Source of the DNA: Phormidesmis priestleyi BC1401
Lineage (GTDB): Bacteria > Cyanobacteriota > Cyanobacteriia > Leptolyngbyales > Leptolyngbyaceae
DNA length: 64,000 bases
Assembly (NCBI RefSeq): GCF_001650195.1
Contig: NZ_LXYR01000012.1
Location: 53,663 to 117,662 of the forward strand
Direction: 5' to 3'
Shown here: one piece after another, positions 54,901 to 63,949 of the stretch
How positions within the stretch are numbered: the stretch's first letter is position 1
Layout: each line of letters begins with the position of its first letter
Program-made: the position numbers and the translations under genes
Notes under the pieces: model-generated
What the model was told of the DNA's origin: nothing
What the model saw: the letters and a program-made list of their open reading frames with translations, nothing else
Database searches by the model: none

Positions 54901-57294
54901 ATGAAGGATTTTTTTGTTAGCTACAACCGTCACGATCGCGCCTTCGCAGAATGGATCGCGTGGATTCTAGAAGAAGCCGAATATTCAGTAGTCATTCAGG
55001 CGTGGGATTTTCGCCCCGGTGGAAATTTTGTGTTGGATATGCAAAAGGCGGCATCTGAAGCAGAGAGAACGATCGCGGTGCTGTCAGACCACTATTTGGA
55101 GTCTCTATTTACTCAACCTGAATGGGCGGCAGCGTTTGCTCAAGATCCAACTGGGGAGAAACGAACCTTAATTCCGATTCGAGTTGGGGAATGTAAGCTG
55201 TCTGGAATTTTGGCGACGATCGTTTATGTTGATCTAGTTGGAGTCGATGAGGCAGAAGCGCAAGAATTGGTGCGGCGATCGGTGCTAGATGGACGAACCA
55301 AACCCAATCAAAAGCCACGATTTCCAGGAAGTGCGGCATCGGGAACAAATCGCACCAAACCTGTCTATCCGCCTGACATTGCGGCTAATCTGCCGCGTGT
55401 GAGTGAGATCTTTGTGGGGCGAGACGAGGATTTAGAAACGCTGCACAAACAACTTCAGTCGAGAGAAACGATCGCCATCTCGTCAATCACCGGAATGGGC
55501 GGCATCGGTAAGACTGAATTAGCGGCGCAGTATGCCCTTCAGCAGCGAGACATGGGCACCTATCCAGGAGGGATCTGCTGGCTGAGAGCGCGAGAGGATG
55601 TGGGATCGCAGATTGTGTTGTTTGCTCGATCGCAGCTAAATCTCACCATCCCAGAGGATCGGGAATTAGCCGAAAAGGTGGCGTGGTGTTGGCGAAATTG
55701 GGAGAAAAAAGAAACACTGATTGTGTTGGATAATGTGCAGCAGTATGACGACATTGCATCCGTTTTGCCACCCCAGCGATCGCAGTTTCGAGTTTTGCTG
55801 ACGACTCGATCGCGCTTTGGTCATCCGGTAGAAGATTTTGAAATCAAGGTGCTGTCGGAAGAAAAGTCGCTGGAGTTGTTGAGGGCGATCGTTCAAGATC
55901 AGCGAATTGATCAGGATTTGGCGACAGCAAAGCAAGTTTGTGAATGGTTGGGCTATTTGCCATTGGGGTTGGAGTTGGTCGGGCGATATCTGGCGAAGAA
56001 GAAGGATGTGTCGATCGCGGTTTTGTGGCAACGATTGCAAGATAAAAAGCTATTTGCTAAAGCGTTGCTGAAAGCAGAGCCAGAAATGACGGCATCGTTA
56101 GGTGTGACGGCAGCGTTTGAGTTGAGTTGGCAAGATCTGAATGAGAAATCTCAACAGTTGGCGGCGTTGTTGAGTATGTTTGCGCTGGCAGAAATCCCCT
56201 GGTCGTTGGTTGAGGCGTGTTTGCCAGAGGAGGAACCGGAAGATCTCGAAGATCTGCGAGATGAGAAGTTGTTGGGATTGAGTTTGCTGGAGCGAACTGG
56301 ACAAGAGATGTATCAACTCCATCAACTGCTTCGAGAGTTCTTTGCGGTCAAGCGAGAACAGATGGCAGAAGTGGAGGAATGGAAGCGATCGTTCTGTAAA
56401 GTCATGGTGAGAGAGGGGCAAAAAATTCCACAACAGCCAACGCTCTCTGTTCTTCAGGCTGTTTTGCCTACCATTCCTCATCTCAAAGAAGCGGCAACGA
56501 CGCTCAACCCCTGGCTGTCGGATGACGATTTGATTGTACCCGCCACTCGGATCGCTTGGTTTCATAAGGGACAGTCAGCTTTTGCAGAGGCAGAGCAATG
56601 GTATGGGCAGTGTCGAGCGATCGTCGAGCAGCGATTAGGAGAACAACATCCCGATGTGGCAACCAGCCTCAACAATTTGGCAGGACTCTATAAGTCTCAA
56701 GGACGGTACGAGGAGGCAGAACCGCTCTACCTCCAGGCGTTGGCATTAAGGCGATCGCTCTTAGGAGAGCAACATCCCGATGTGGCAAACAGCCTCAACA
56801 ATTTGGCAGAACTCTATCGCGCTCAAGGACGGTACGAGGAGGCAGAACCCCTCTACCTTCAGGCGTTGGCATTATGGCGATCGCTCTTAGGAGAGCAACA
56901 TCCCGATGTGGCAAACAGCCTCAACAATTTGGCAGAACTCTATCGCGCTCAAGGACGGTACGAGGAGGCAGAACCCCTCTACCTTCAGGCGTTGGCATTA
57001 TGGCGATCGCTCTTAGGAGAGCAACATCCCGATGTGGCAAACAGCCTCAACAATTTGGCAGAACTCTATCGCGCTCAAGGACGGTACGAGGAGGCAGAAC
57101 CCCTCTACCTTCAGGCGTTGGCATTATGGCGATCGCTCTTAGGAGAGCAACATCCCGATGTGGCAAGCAGCCTCAACAATTTGGCAGGACTCTATAAGTC
57201 TCAAGGACGGTACGAGGAGGAAAAAGCGATCGCTCTTAGGAGAGCAACATCCCGATGTGGCAAGCAGCCTCAACAATTTGGCAGGACTCTATAA
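54901..57294 (+). CDS. TIR-NB-ARC-TPR STAND protein, frameshifted in its repeats
   Basis: 797 aa as read. A TIR domain covers about 1-130 (FFVSYNRHDRAFAEW; candidate catalytic Glu74 in QPEW, after SDHYLESLF), the NB-ARC region about 170-480 with P-loop GMGGIGKT (198-205), Walker B LIVLDNV, LLTTRSRF and GYLPLGLELVG, and then TPRs of kinesin-light-chain type from about 560. Such STAND proteins are predicted or demonstrated anti-phage sensors whose TIR depletes NAD. The frame leaves the TPR series at about 57225 because of a 29-bp deletion and ends at 57294; the original gene continued to 57577. Confidence 0.85.
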   Translation: MKDFFVSYNRHDRAFAEWIAWILEEAEYSVVIQAWDFRPGGNFVLDMQKAASEAERTIAVLSDHYLESLFTQPEWAAAFAQDPTGEKRTLIPIRVGECKLSGILATIVYVDLVGVDEAEAQELVRRSVLDGRTKPNQKPRFPGSAASGTNRTKPVYPPDIAANLPRVSEIFVGRDEDLETLHKQLQSRETIAISSITGMGGIGKTELAAQYALQQRDMGTYPGGICWLRAREDVGSQIVLFARSQLNLTIPEDRELAEKVAWCWRNWEKKETLIVLDNVQQYDDIASVLPPQRSQFRVLLTTRSRFGHPVEDFEIKVLSEEKSLELLRAIVQDQRIDQDLATAKQVCEWLGYLPLGLELVGRYLAKKKDVSIAVLWQRLQDKKLFAKALLKAEPEMTASLGVTAAFELSWQDLNEKSQQLAALLSMFALAEIPWSLVEACLPEEEPEDLEDLRDEKLLGLSLLERTGQEMYQLHQLLREFFAVKREQMAEVEEWKRSFCKVMVREGQKIPQQPTLSVLQAVLPTIPHLKEAATTLNPWLSDDDLIVPATRIAWFHKGQSAFAEAEQWYGQCRAIVEQRLGEQHPDVATSLNNLAGLYKSQGRYEEAEPLYLQALALRRSLLGEQHPDVANSLNNLAELYRAQGRYEEAEPLYLQALALWRSLLGEQHPDVANSLNNLAELYRAQGRYEEAEPLYLQALALWRSLLGEQHPDVANSLNNLAELYRAQGRYEEAEPLYLQALALWRSLLGEQHPDVASSLNNLAGLYKSQGRYEEEKAIALRRATSRCGKQPQQFGRTL

Positions 57295-57487
57295 GTCTCA
57301 AGGACGGTACGAGGAGGCAGAACCGCTCTACCTTCAGGCGTTGGCATTATGTCGATCGCTCTTAGGAGAGCAACATCCCGATGTGGCAACCAGCCTCAAC
57401 AATTTGGCAGTGCTGTATGCAAATCAGGGGCGATTGACGGACGCAGAGCCATTGCTCGTCCAAGCGTTAGAACTGCGCCAGCAACTT
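56635..57487. repeat. 126-bp tandem repeat (42-aa TPR units)
   Basis: Units starting with TTAGGAGA begin at 56635, 56761, 56887, 57013 and 57139, all 126 bp apart. The next begins at 57236, only 97 bp later, and then 57362. The three middle units are nearly identical, indicating recent expansion by unequal recombination. Confidence 0.9.
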
Positions 57488-57577
57488 TTGGGAAATCAGC
57501 ATCCCTACACGATCGGAACGCGGCAGAGTTTAGAATATGTGCGGCAAATGATGGGTAAGACACACGATGAAGGGTGA
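57236..57577 (+). pseudogene. Out-of-frame tail of the TIR-NB-ARC-TPR gene
   Basis: In a different frame from 54901-57294, this stretch encodes two more TPR units and the natural C-terminus (ending QMMGKTHDEG, stop at 57577). It has no start of its own. Restoring 29 bp, or any change that shifts the frame by one, would fuse it to the upstream gene. Confidence 0.85.
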
Positions 57578-57598
57578 GCGATCGGGGTCAGCCGTCCA

Positions 57599-57885
57599 AC
57601 GATCGGGCAATTTGGAGCAACGATCGAGGTTTTTGCACGAACAGTCATGGTTTTTATAGGAACGATCGAGCTTTTTGGGGGAGCGATCAGGCAATTTGGA
57701 GCAACGATCGAGGTTTTTGCACGAACAGTCATGGTTTTTATAGGAACGATCGAGCTTTTTGGGGGAACGATCGAGCAATTTAGAGCAACGATCGAGCTTT
57801 TTGAGAGAACGGTCATGGTTTTCGCACGAACGATCGAGGCTTTTGCACGAACGATCGAGCTTTTCGAGAAAACGATCACACATGG
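57599..57885. repeat. 21-bp-period repeat array, block 1
   Basis: Units of the type AACGATCGAGCTTTTTGCACG repeat with variation. Longer blocks (for example from AACGATCGAGGTTTTTGC to the end of the next TTTTTGGGGG) are duplicated. Frames on both strands stay open and read as heptapeptides (minus strand: ...NLDRCSKLPDRSPKK). I regard this as non-coding or doubtful coding. Confidence 0.75.
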
Positions 57886-57981
57886 GGCAACGGTAATTTA
57901 GGATTTGATCGGCACGGTCGAGAACGTGGGGTCGACCGAGGTTGTTGGCTTCGATTCCATCCCGCCCGTGAATGGAATTCC

Positions 57982-58071
57982 GGGCTAGCCTTGCGAAGTC
58001 CACTAAAGGGACTAAAAGCCAGTCAGTACCGCGTCTTCAGTCCGTTTCAACGGACTTCGCAAGGCTAGCCC
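57982..58071. repeat. Inverted-repeat element with perfect 20-bp arms
   Basis: GGGCTAGCCTTGCGAAGTCC at the left and GGACTTCGCAAGGCTAGCCC at the right are exact complements 50 bp apart. It contains the inner AGTCC/GGACT palindrome common in cyanobacterial repeats. It interrupts the 21-bp repeat region, leaving block 1 before and block 2 after it. Confidence 0.75.
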
Positions 58072-58137
58072 CGACTTCAGTCCGGAGCGGATTAGCAACG
58101 ATAGTGAAGAGGCTTTCTATACTTCATCAAACGCCCT

Positions 58138-58243
58138 CTTGGAGCAACGATCGAGCTTTTTGCACCAACGATCGCACAATTTGGAGAAACGATCGAGGTT
58201 TTTGCACCAGCAGCCTTGTTTTTCATAGAAGCGATCGCACTTC
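58138..58243. repeat. 21-bp-period repeat array, block 2
   Basis: It continues the same unit style (AACGATCGAGCTTTTTGCACC, AACGATCGCACAATTTGGAG). It abuts the 3' end of the broken HNH gene. Confidence 0.65.
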
Positions 58244-58701
58244 TCACTCACTCTGTCGAGGATCATCGCCCGGAGGATGCCAACCCGCTTCAACCCACAG
58301 CGATCGAGCTTCAGTGATCGATCGTTCTCCCTGATAGCGATCGTCATTCACATCCAAGCGATCACACGTCGCCCGCCCCATCGGGGTCAACCTAACCATT
58401 CTGGTTCCATCAGCCGTCCAGGTAAAATGATCCGCCCAATCGTGCAGTCGAGGGTTAAACAAAGAGACAACTGCCGCAGATTCGAGATCGCGATTACCCT
58501 CATCCCCAACCCTTCTCCCCAGGGAGAAGGGAGCCAGAACTCTTGTCCCTTCTCCTTGGGGAGAGGGCTAGGGTGAGGGTAAAATCTGTGCTTCATCCAT
58601 CGATTCAGCAACGCCCTAATTCGTTCAGGCGAGTGGCAATATTCGCATCTATCTTGCCCCCGTTTACGAACAGTTCGCTTCGTCGAGTCATTGATCGTCA
58701 C
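58244..58701 (-). pseudogene. HNH endonuclease gene broken by a MITE-like element
   Basis: Minus-strand 58701 to about 58616 encodes an HNH N-terminus (TINDSTKRTVRKRGQDRCEY, then CHSPE). From about 58486 to 58244 the C-terminus of the same type of protein resumes (SLFNPRLHDWADHFTWTADG, then RATCDRLDVNDDRYQGE). In intact homologues the His-bearing catalytic core lies between; here it is replaced by element copy 2. The start overlaps the stop of the 85-aa gene in ATGA, so the two formed an operon. No active nuclease can be made. Confidence 0.8.
58487..58615. repeat. MITE-like element, copy 2 (one end missing)
   Basis: Inverted relative to copy 1 at 24665-24807. Its right end has the exact ATTCAGCAACGCC terminus and shares the adjoining GAATCGAT-type segment with copy 1. 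The left terminal repeat is absent, consistent with a deletion that removed both that end and the HNH core. Confidence 0.72.
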
Positions 58702-58955
58702 TGTTGGGCAATCAGCCGCGAATTGAGATACGTGAAAATGCGAACACTGCGTGTAGCGAAGCTTGCGAGTTCCTGAATCGCAGTCAATTCTTCGGCATCT
58801 TCTGGTGTCAGAGAACCCGTTTCATTGTCTTCCAACAAAGTCTCTAAGCGAGATTGCAAGGCATCGGTAAATTTAAATAGGCTCAGTTGATCCACTTTCT
58901 CGACTTGAATCCCAGTCTCCAACAACGATGCTGGATTAATGACAACTTGAACCAT
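58698..58955 (-). CDS. Small helical protein paired with the HNH gene, 85 aa
   Basis: 85 aa, acidic and helical (KFTDALQSRLETLLEDNETG, AEELTAIQELASFATR). It is found upstream of HNH genes in cyanobacteria as a two-gene unit, from which I infer an antitoxin-like or accessory role; no motif proves it. The stop overlaps the HNH start in ATGA. Confidence 0.75.
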   Translation of the reverse strand: MVQVVINPASLLETGIQVEKVDQLSLFKFTDALQSRLETLLEDNETGSLTPEDAEELTAIQELASFATRSVRIFTYLNSRLIAQQ

Positions 58956-59108
58956 AAAGCGGTTTCCTCTGCATTCTTGCCCAAGGTATATCCAGTATAA
59001 AAGGCGAAGTTCTTAAAAAAGTCGGTTGATCCCGGATCTGATAGATACGATCGCTGATTTTGCAGAAGCGGTCATGTTTTTCACAGGTGCGAGTGAGCAA
59101 GAAGCCTT

Positions 59109-59849
59109 TCAGACATCTGGAGAGGGCTTAGAATGGCTCAAATCGTGGCGCTGTCTCCAAATTTCTAGACTGAGAATGCAGGTGATGAGCCAAACCAGCC
59201 CTGCCGCATATCCACCAACCACATCGGTGAACCAGTGAACACCCAGATAGAGACGGCTGAAACCAATCAGCAGAATGAGTAATGTTGACAGCGTAGCGAT
59301 GACTCCTCGCCACCGTTGAAACCGAGTCGCTAACAAATAGCCCAATAACCCATACATCACCATCGACAGCATCGCGTGACCACTGGGGAAGCTATAATTT
59401 GTCACATCTACAATGCGTGACCATAGCTCAGGACGCGCCCGCGCAAACAAATTCTTGAGCACGAAATTTAGCCCCAACGCTCCAAACCCAGCGATCGCGA
59501 TCGTCATCGCCTCGGCTCTGTGATGTCGAATGAGCAGAATCGCACTCAACCCCACACAGATCACGAGCAGCACTCTTGGATCACCGACATCGGTAACGAA
59601 CACCATAATCGGATCGAGCCACGGTCTTTGCAGCGATCGGATCGCTAATAAAACATTTGCGTCAAAGGCTTGAGTTTCATGCTCAAAGACTTCTTCGGCA
59701 ATGTAGGTAAATAACCAGAGGGCGATCGTTGCTAGTGCCAAACCTCCTAATCGAACCGCTGTGAGCAGAGGCTGTAGTTTGAGTCCGACTTTGTGCCGCC
59801 ACAAAGCAATTATTTTTCTACTCAGATCGTGAATCCAATCAAATAGCAT
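59109..59849 (-). CDS. PAP2 superfamily membrane phosphatase
   Basis: 246 aa with about six membrane segments. All three acid-phosphatase motifs are present: KNLFARARPE, FPSGHAMLS and SRLYLGVHWFTDVVGG with its catalytic His. Likely a lipid phosphatase (phosphatidate or undecaprenyl pyrophosphate). The gene is separate from its neighbours. Confidence 0.94.
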   Translation of the reverse strand: MLFDWIHDLSRKIIALWRHKVGLKLQPLLTAVRLGGLALATIALWLFTYIAEEVFEHETQAFDANVLLAIRSLQRPWLDPIMVFVTDVGDPRVLLVICVGLSAILLIRHHRAEAMTIAIAGFGALGLNFVLKNLFARARPELWSRIVDVTNYSFPSGHAMLSMVMYGLLGYLLATRFQRWRGVIATLSTLLILLIGFSRLYLGVHWFTDVVGGYAAGLVWLITCILSLEIWRQRHDLSHSKPSPDV

Positions 59850-59994
59850 GGGGAGCGTAATTTTTTTGACGAGTCCTTCTATTAATTCATGACCCGTGCC
59901 CGATTACTCCTAGCCCAAAGAACGAACTTTCTGACTCCTGCTCTCGGAGTCGGGCAAAGGTAATATATTTGATCCGTTGCCGCCAATCTCCCGC

Positions 59995-60810
59995 ATGACT
60001 TCTGAAACCTCCTCTACTCCGCCCAGCACTCCGCCTGTCGAGGTTAGCCCCCCTGCTTTAGAGGTTAACCCTAACATCCAGGTTCGTCTCAAAAGCGAAG
60101 GGGGACGGCTGATTCTCACCCTGCCTCCTGAATCAGAAGTGACGGCTGCCAATGCGTCGCTAGCTTTGACGTGGGGCGAGATTTGGCAGCAGTTTAAACA
60201 GCAGCTAGATGCCAAAGAGCGATTCTGGCAACCCGGAACTCGCGTGGATTTGGTCGTTGGCGATCGCTTGCTCGACAATCGACAACTGCAAGCGATCGCA
60301 GATGCCCTGACCGAAGCCCAACTTCAGCTCAAGCGAGTCTTTACCAGTCGTCGTCAAACGGCTGTTGCTGCCGCCACTGCGGGTTATTCAGTCGAGCAGC
60401 ATCCTGCCCCCGTGACTCCGCTCAATCAGGCTCAGGTCGAGGCGGGGCAAGCGATGGACGAGCCGCTTTATCTTCAGATGACGCTGCGATCGGGTACTGA
60501 AATTCGGCATAATGGCACGGTGGTTGTGTTAGGCGATCTCAATCCCGGTAGCAGCGTGATTGCAGAGGGCGACATTCTCGTGTGGGGGCGGCTGCGCGGA
60601 GTGGCTCACGCAGGCTGCAAGGGCAATGCCCGATGTTTGATTATGGCGCTGCAACTCGAACCGACCCAAATTCGGATTGCTGATTTTGTGGCAAGAGCGC
60701 CCGAAACCCCTCCGGCTCAGTATCACCCCGAAGTGGCGTATGTCGCCCCCCAAGGCAATATTCGGATTGCGAGAGCGACGGAGTTTGTCAGACAGCCAGC
60801 GCCAGAGTGA
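59995..60810 (+). CDS. minC: Septum-site determining protein MinC
   Basis: 271 aa from the ATG at 59995. After a Ser/Pro/Thr-rich start, the N-terminal domain spans about 20-130. The C-terminal beta-helix domain (about 150-255) carries the MinD-binding RSG motif in LRSGTEIRHNGTVVVLGDLN and GRLRGVAHAG. MinC blocks FtsZ assembly away from mid-cell. It is the first gene of a minC-minD-minE cluster. Confidence 0.96.
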   Translation: MTSETSSTPPSTPPVEVSPPALEVNPNIQVRLKSEGGRLILTLPPESEVTAANASLALTWGEIWQQFKQQLDAKERFWQPGTRVDLVVGDRLLDNRQLQAIADALTEAQLQLKRVFTSRRQTAVAAATAGYSVEQHPAPVTPLNQAQVEAGQAMDEPLYLQMTLRSGTEIRHNGTVVVLGDLNPGSSVIAEGDILVWGRLRGVAHAGCKGNARCLIMALQLEPTQIRIADFVARAPETPPAQYHPEVAYVAPQGNIRIARATEFVRQPAPE

Positions 60811-60996
60811 GGAATGAGATTTAAACAGGTTTTTAAGTTCGGTTTAGGATTGAGTCAATCGATCGAGTTTTCTGATAGTGTGGGCTGAAGGTTCACCCTG
60901 ATCATTGAAGCGATCGGGTTTACGTCTATTCTAGAAAGCTTGTAAGAGTCGATCCGGTTGGGTCAACGCTTGTCGTTCTGTAGTCGCATCATTGCA

Positions 60997-61797
60997 ATGG
61001 CTCGTATCATCGTCGTCACATCGGGTAAAGGGGGAGTCGGTAAGACTACCTGCACAGCAAATTTAGGGATGGCTCTGGCAAAACGGCGACGTAAAGTTGC
61101 GGTCATTGATGCCGATTTTGGCTTGAGAAATCTTGACCTCTTGCTGGGCTTAGAAAATCGAGTGGTCTACACTGCCGTTGAAGTGTTATCAGGGCAGTGT
61201 CGCCTAGAGCAGGCACTCGTCAAAGACAAACGGTTTAATAATTTGGTGCTGCTTCCGGCGGCGCAAAATCGCACTAAAGATGCCATTAATCCCGATCAAA
61301 TGCGGCAATTGGTGAACGCCCTGGCGAGAGTCTATGAATATATTTTGATTGACTGCCCCGCCGGGATTGAGATGGGCTTTCAAAACGCGATCGCCGCTGC
61401 CAAAGAAGCCCTGATCGTCACGACTCCTGAAATCGCGGCAGTGCGAGATGCCGATCGGGTGATTGGCTTGCTCGAAGCAAACAACATCAAACGCATTCAT
61501 CTGATCGTCAATCGGCTCAAACCTGCGATGGTGGCGGCAAACGATATGATGTCGGTCGAAGACGTGCAAGAAATTTTGGCGGTGCCCTTAATTGGCGTGG
61601 TTCCCGATGACGAACGGGTGATTGTCTCGACCAACAAAGGCGAACCGCTCGTCTTGTCTGAGACACCCTCTACTGCTGGCACTGCTTTTGATAACATTGT
61701 TCGTCGCTTAGAGGGTGAAAATGTGCCCTTTCAAGATCTTTCGGTGCCAAATGACAGCTTCTTAACTCGATTGCGTAAACTTCTGTCGAAAAAGTGA
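60997..61797 (+). CDS. minD: Septum-site determining ATPase MinD
   Basis: 266 aa. Deviant Walker A KGGVGKTT (about residues 11-18), VIDADFGLRNLDLLLG, and a C-terminal amphipathic helix (FLTRLRKLLSKK) for membrane binding. It recruits MinC to the membrane and is released by MinE. The ATG at 60997 (ARIIVVTSGKGG) is the family start. Confidence 0.97.
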   Translation: MARIIVVTSGKGGVGKTTCTANLGMALAKRRRKVAVIDADFGLRNLDLLLGLENRVVYTAVEVLSGQCRLEQALVKDKRFNNLVLLPAAQNRTKDAINPDQMRQLVNALARVYEYILIDCPAGIEMGFQNAIAAAKEALIVTTPEIAAVRDADRVIGLLEANNIKRIHLIVNRLKPAMVAANDMMSVEDVQEILAVPLIGVVPDDERVIVSTNKGEPLVLSETPSTAGTAFDNIVRRLEGENVPFQDLSVPNDSFLTRLRKLLSKK

Positions 61798-61866
61798 TTT
61801 AACCCACTGAGTTTTCAACGGCTGCATTATTTCCAGTTGCTCAACTCTGATTTCTTCTGGCTCTCC

Positions 61867-62238
61867 ATGATCATTGAACTTCTCGAACGACTTTTTCCAC
61901 GCGGGGGCGACAACAGCCGCCAAGACGTTAAGCGCCGCCTCAAGCTGGTGTTGGCACACGATCGCGCCGATCTACCTCCCAGCGTGATTGAGGCGATGCG
62001 AAAAGAAATTCTAGAAGTCGTCTCTCGATATGTCGAACTGGATGATGAGGCAACCGAGATCTCGCTAGAAAACAATCAGCGATCAACGGCGTTAATTGCA
62101 AATCTTCAGATTCGTCGCGTCAGACCGATCGAGCCAGAAGTCTTAGTCGAGCCTCCCAGCACAGGACTTGATCTCACGTTGACAGAGCCTGCTACTTTAG
62201 AACCGATTAAAACCGAGTCAGTCAGCAACGATAAGTAA
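61867..62238 (+). CDS. minE: Cell division topological specificity factor MinE
   Basis: 123 aa, longer than the 85-90 aa norm because of a 35-residue Pro/Glu/Thr-rich tail. The N-terminal membrane and anti-MinCD region is [20 protein letters not shown], and the topology domain contains [20 protein letters not shown]. The ATG at 61867 is the family start; it lies about 70 bases after minD. Confidence 0.94.
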   Translation: MIIELLERLFPRGGDNSRQDVKRRLKLVLAHDRADLPPSVIEAMRKEILEVVSRYVELDDEATEISLENNQRSTALIANLQIRRVRPIEPEVLVEPPSTGLDLTLTEPATLEPIKTESVSNDK

Positions 62239-62307
62239 ACCTGCAATCGCCCAGCTTGAAAATCGTTGTAGGGTGATAGCTAGGTGAAGCGATCGGAGAG
62301 AGTTGCC

Positions 62308-62739
62308 ATGCTAAACACGATTCTGGTTGCGTTGGATGTCGATCATGACCCATTGGCAAATCAAGTCATACAGACCTTGCAGCAGCTTCATCTTGAGCCG
62401 ACCACGACGGTGGTTTTGGCGTATGTGATTCCAGCCACGCAGACCGACGTTGAAATCGCAGTCGATCGACCCCAGGCTAATTTAGAGGGCTTTCCTCACG
62501 ATCGGATTGATAAGCAGCTTCACGGGTATCAAAAAAACTTACCTTGTCGCAGTGAAATAGAGATTGTGACGGGCGAACCCGTTGAAGAGATTCTGCGATT
62601 GGCAAACATTTATAAGACTGACCTGATTTTGATCGGCAGTCGAGGGTTAACCGGAATGCAGAAGATTTTATTAGGGTCGGTCAGCGGTCAAATCGTGACC
62701 GATGCTCCCTGTTCAGTTTTAGTGGTGAAACCTAGGTAG
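62308..62739 (+). CDS. Universal stress protein (UspA family)
   Basis: 143 aa. It begins LNTILVALDVDHDPLANQV and has the ATP-binding signature GSRGLTGMQKILLGSVS near the C-terminus. A GGAGAG eight bases before the ATG at 62308 supports this start over a GTG at 62284. It lies 69 bases downstream of minE and may be cotranscribed. Confidence 0.93.
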   Translation: MLNTILVALDVDHDPLANQVIQTLQQLHLEPTTTVVLAYVIPATQTDVEIAVDRPQANLEGFPHDRIDKQLHGYQKNLPCRSEIEIVTGEPVEEILRLANIYKTDLILIGSRGLTGMQKILLGSVSGQIVTDAPCSVLVVKPR

Positions 62740-62824
62740 AGAGATATTCCACCAAAATGCCCCTACGGTGAACGGTTGCATTGAGCAGCTACCAGTATCT
62801 TTGGCAACGTACCAGGAGCTTTTG

Positions 62825-63949
62825 TCAGTCTCCTCCAATCCGATCGTTAGGCGATGGGTTTGACGGAACTTGCATGGATTGGAAAACGTGTTCTATATGC
62901 TCATAAACTTCATCCCTAACCCGAGTGACGATCGCATAATACTGGAGCTTTGCAAAAAAGTTAGCAAAGGGAAATTCTGGACCTAATGCGATGACCGCTC
63001 TAATAAAGGGAACAAGATCAACAAAAATGACATTGACATTTCTCGTGAGCAAAACAGTGGTTGCAATCTGCTCAAGAGATGAACCAATACAAATTCCATT
63101 GACTCCAATGACAAACGTGATTGACTTTAAGCCATATTGACTTGCTTTAAAGGCGGCATGATCAACATCCTGCTCACTGAACTGTTTATCCTTCACCTCA
63201 ACAGCTACAAAATTTTTACCGTTTTTTTTGATGTCTATATCTGCTACTTCATTGGAAGAAGCGCCGCTCTGATTGACCGGATGGACAATGACCTCAAACC
63301 CTTCAAACTGGTCAAAATAGGTGGATAGAATAGTTCCTGTTACGATTGCAGCAACCTGTCCCTCGATCGATTTGGTGACAAATGCATCAACAAAATCAAT
63401 GATTTTTAAGTGGGAGTTTGCTGATTCTGAAAGTTGAGAAAGCAGCCCACTTCGAGTGGCTTGTCTTTCAATGGTCTGCCGCACAGCAGTACAGAGACCA
63501 TTGAAAGATTGCTCAGACGTTTCTATCTCGGATAGCACCTTATGCAGTATGAGCAAAAGCTCTTTATCCTTACCAGCCCTCACAGCATTTGATGGGGATA
63601 TCATCGGAAAGCGAGCAGGCTTATTGAGAAATGGCTCATTTGAACCTCCCAGTGAACTACTTAGCAATTGACGCTCAAGCCGTACAACAACCCCATGACA
63701 TAAGCTACGGGCATCATAAGCTCCTTCAGCATCAGCACCTGCTTGAAGCGCAAGGGCATTGATACTCGGGTTAGTTGCTTTTCCTAAAAGAGCCGTCACG
63801 AGAATATATCTGAAAGTCAGATGTTTTCCTTGAATGATTGTTCTGATCTCGATATCCCACTCTGTTCCTGGAATTTGCCTGGAGTCATCTTGAGCGATCG
63901 TGATATAGCCACTGCCACATTGGTTAGGACGCAGCTTGTTTAAGAACAA
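62825..63949 (-). CDS. SacI-like type II restriction endonuclease
   Basis: 374 aa from a TTG at 63949; no ATG is available near the N-terminus. The N-terminal region has the family stretch YILVTALLGKATNPSINALA and AYDARSLCHGVVV. The catalytic PD-(D/E)xK motif is ADIDIKKNGKNFVAVEVKDK. I recognise this as the SacI restriction endonuclease family (recognition sequence not inferable). It overlaps the 3' end of the upstream minus-strand gene by 26 bases, typical of linked restriction-modification genes. Confidence 0.75.
   Translation of the reverse strand: MFLNKLRPNQCGSGYITIAQDDSRQIPGTEWDIEIRTIIQGKHLTFRYILVTALLGKATNPSINALALQAGADAEGAYDARSLCHGVVVRLERQLLSSSLGGSNEPFLNKPARFPMISPSNAVRAGKDKELLLILHKVLSEIETSEQSFNGLCTAVRQTIERQATRSGLLSQLSESANSHLKIIDFVDAFVTKSIEGQVAAIVTGTILSTYFDQFEGFEVIVHPVNQSGASSNEVADIDIKKNGKNFVAVEVKDKQFSEQDVDHAAFKASQYGLKSITFVIGVNGICIGSSLEQIATTVLLTRNVNVIFVDLVPFIRAVIALGPEFPFANFFAKLQYYAIVTRVRDEVYEHIEHVFQSMQVPSNPSPNDRIGGD

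Noticed and set aside
57530..58003. 157-codon minus-strand frame of LDRS-type heptapeptides
   Set aside because: It is repeat-derived, the plus strand is open too, and it runs into the neighbouring gene's 3' end; coding cannot be supported.
57599..58243. Possible CRISPR array
   Set aside because: Units are contiguous and degenerate with no unique spacers, and there are no cas genes nearby.
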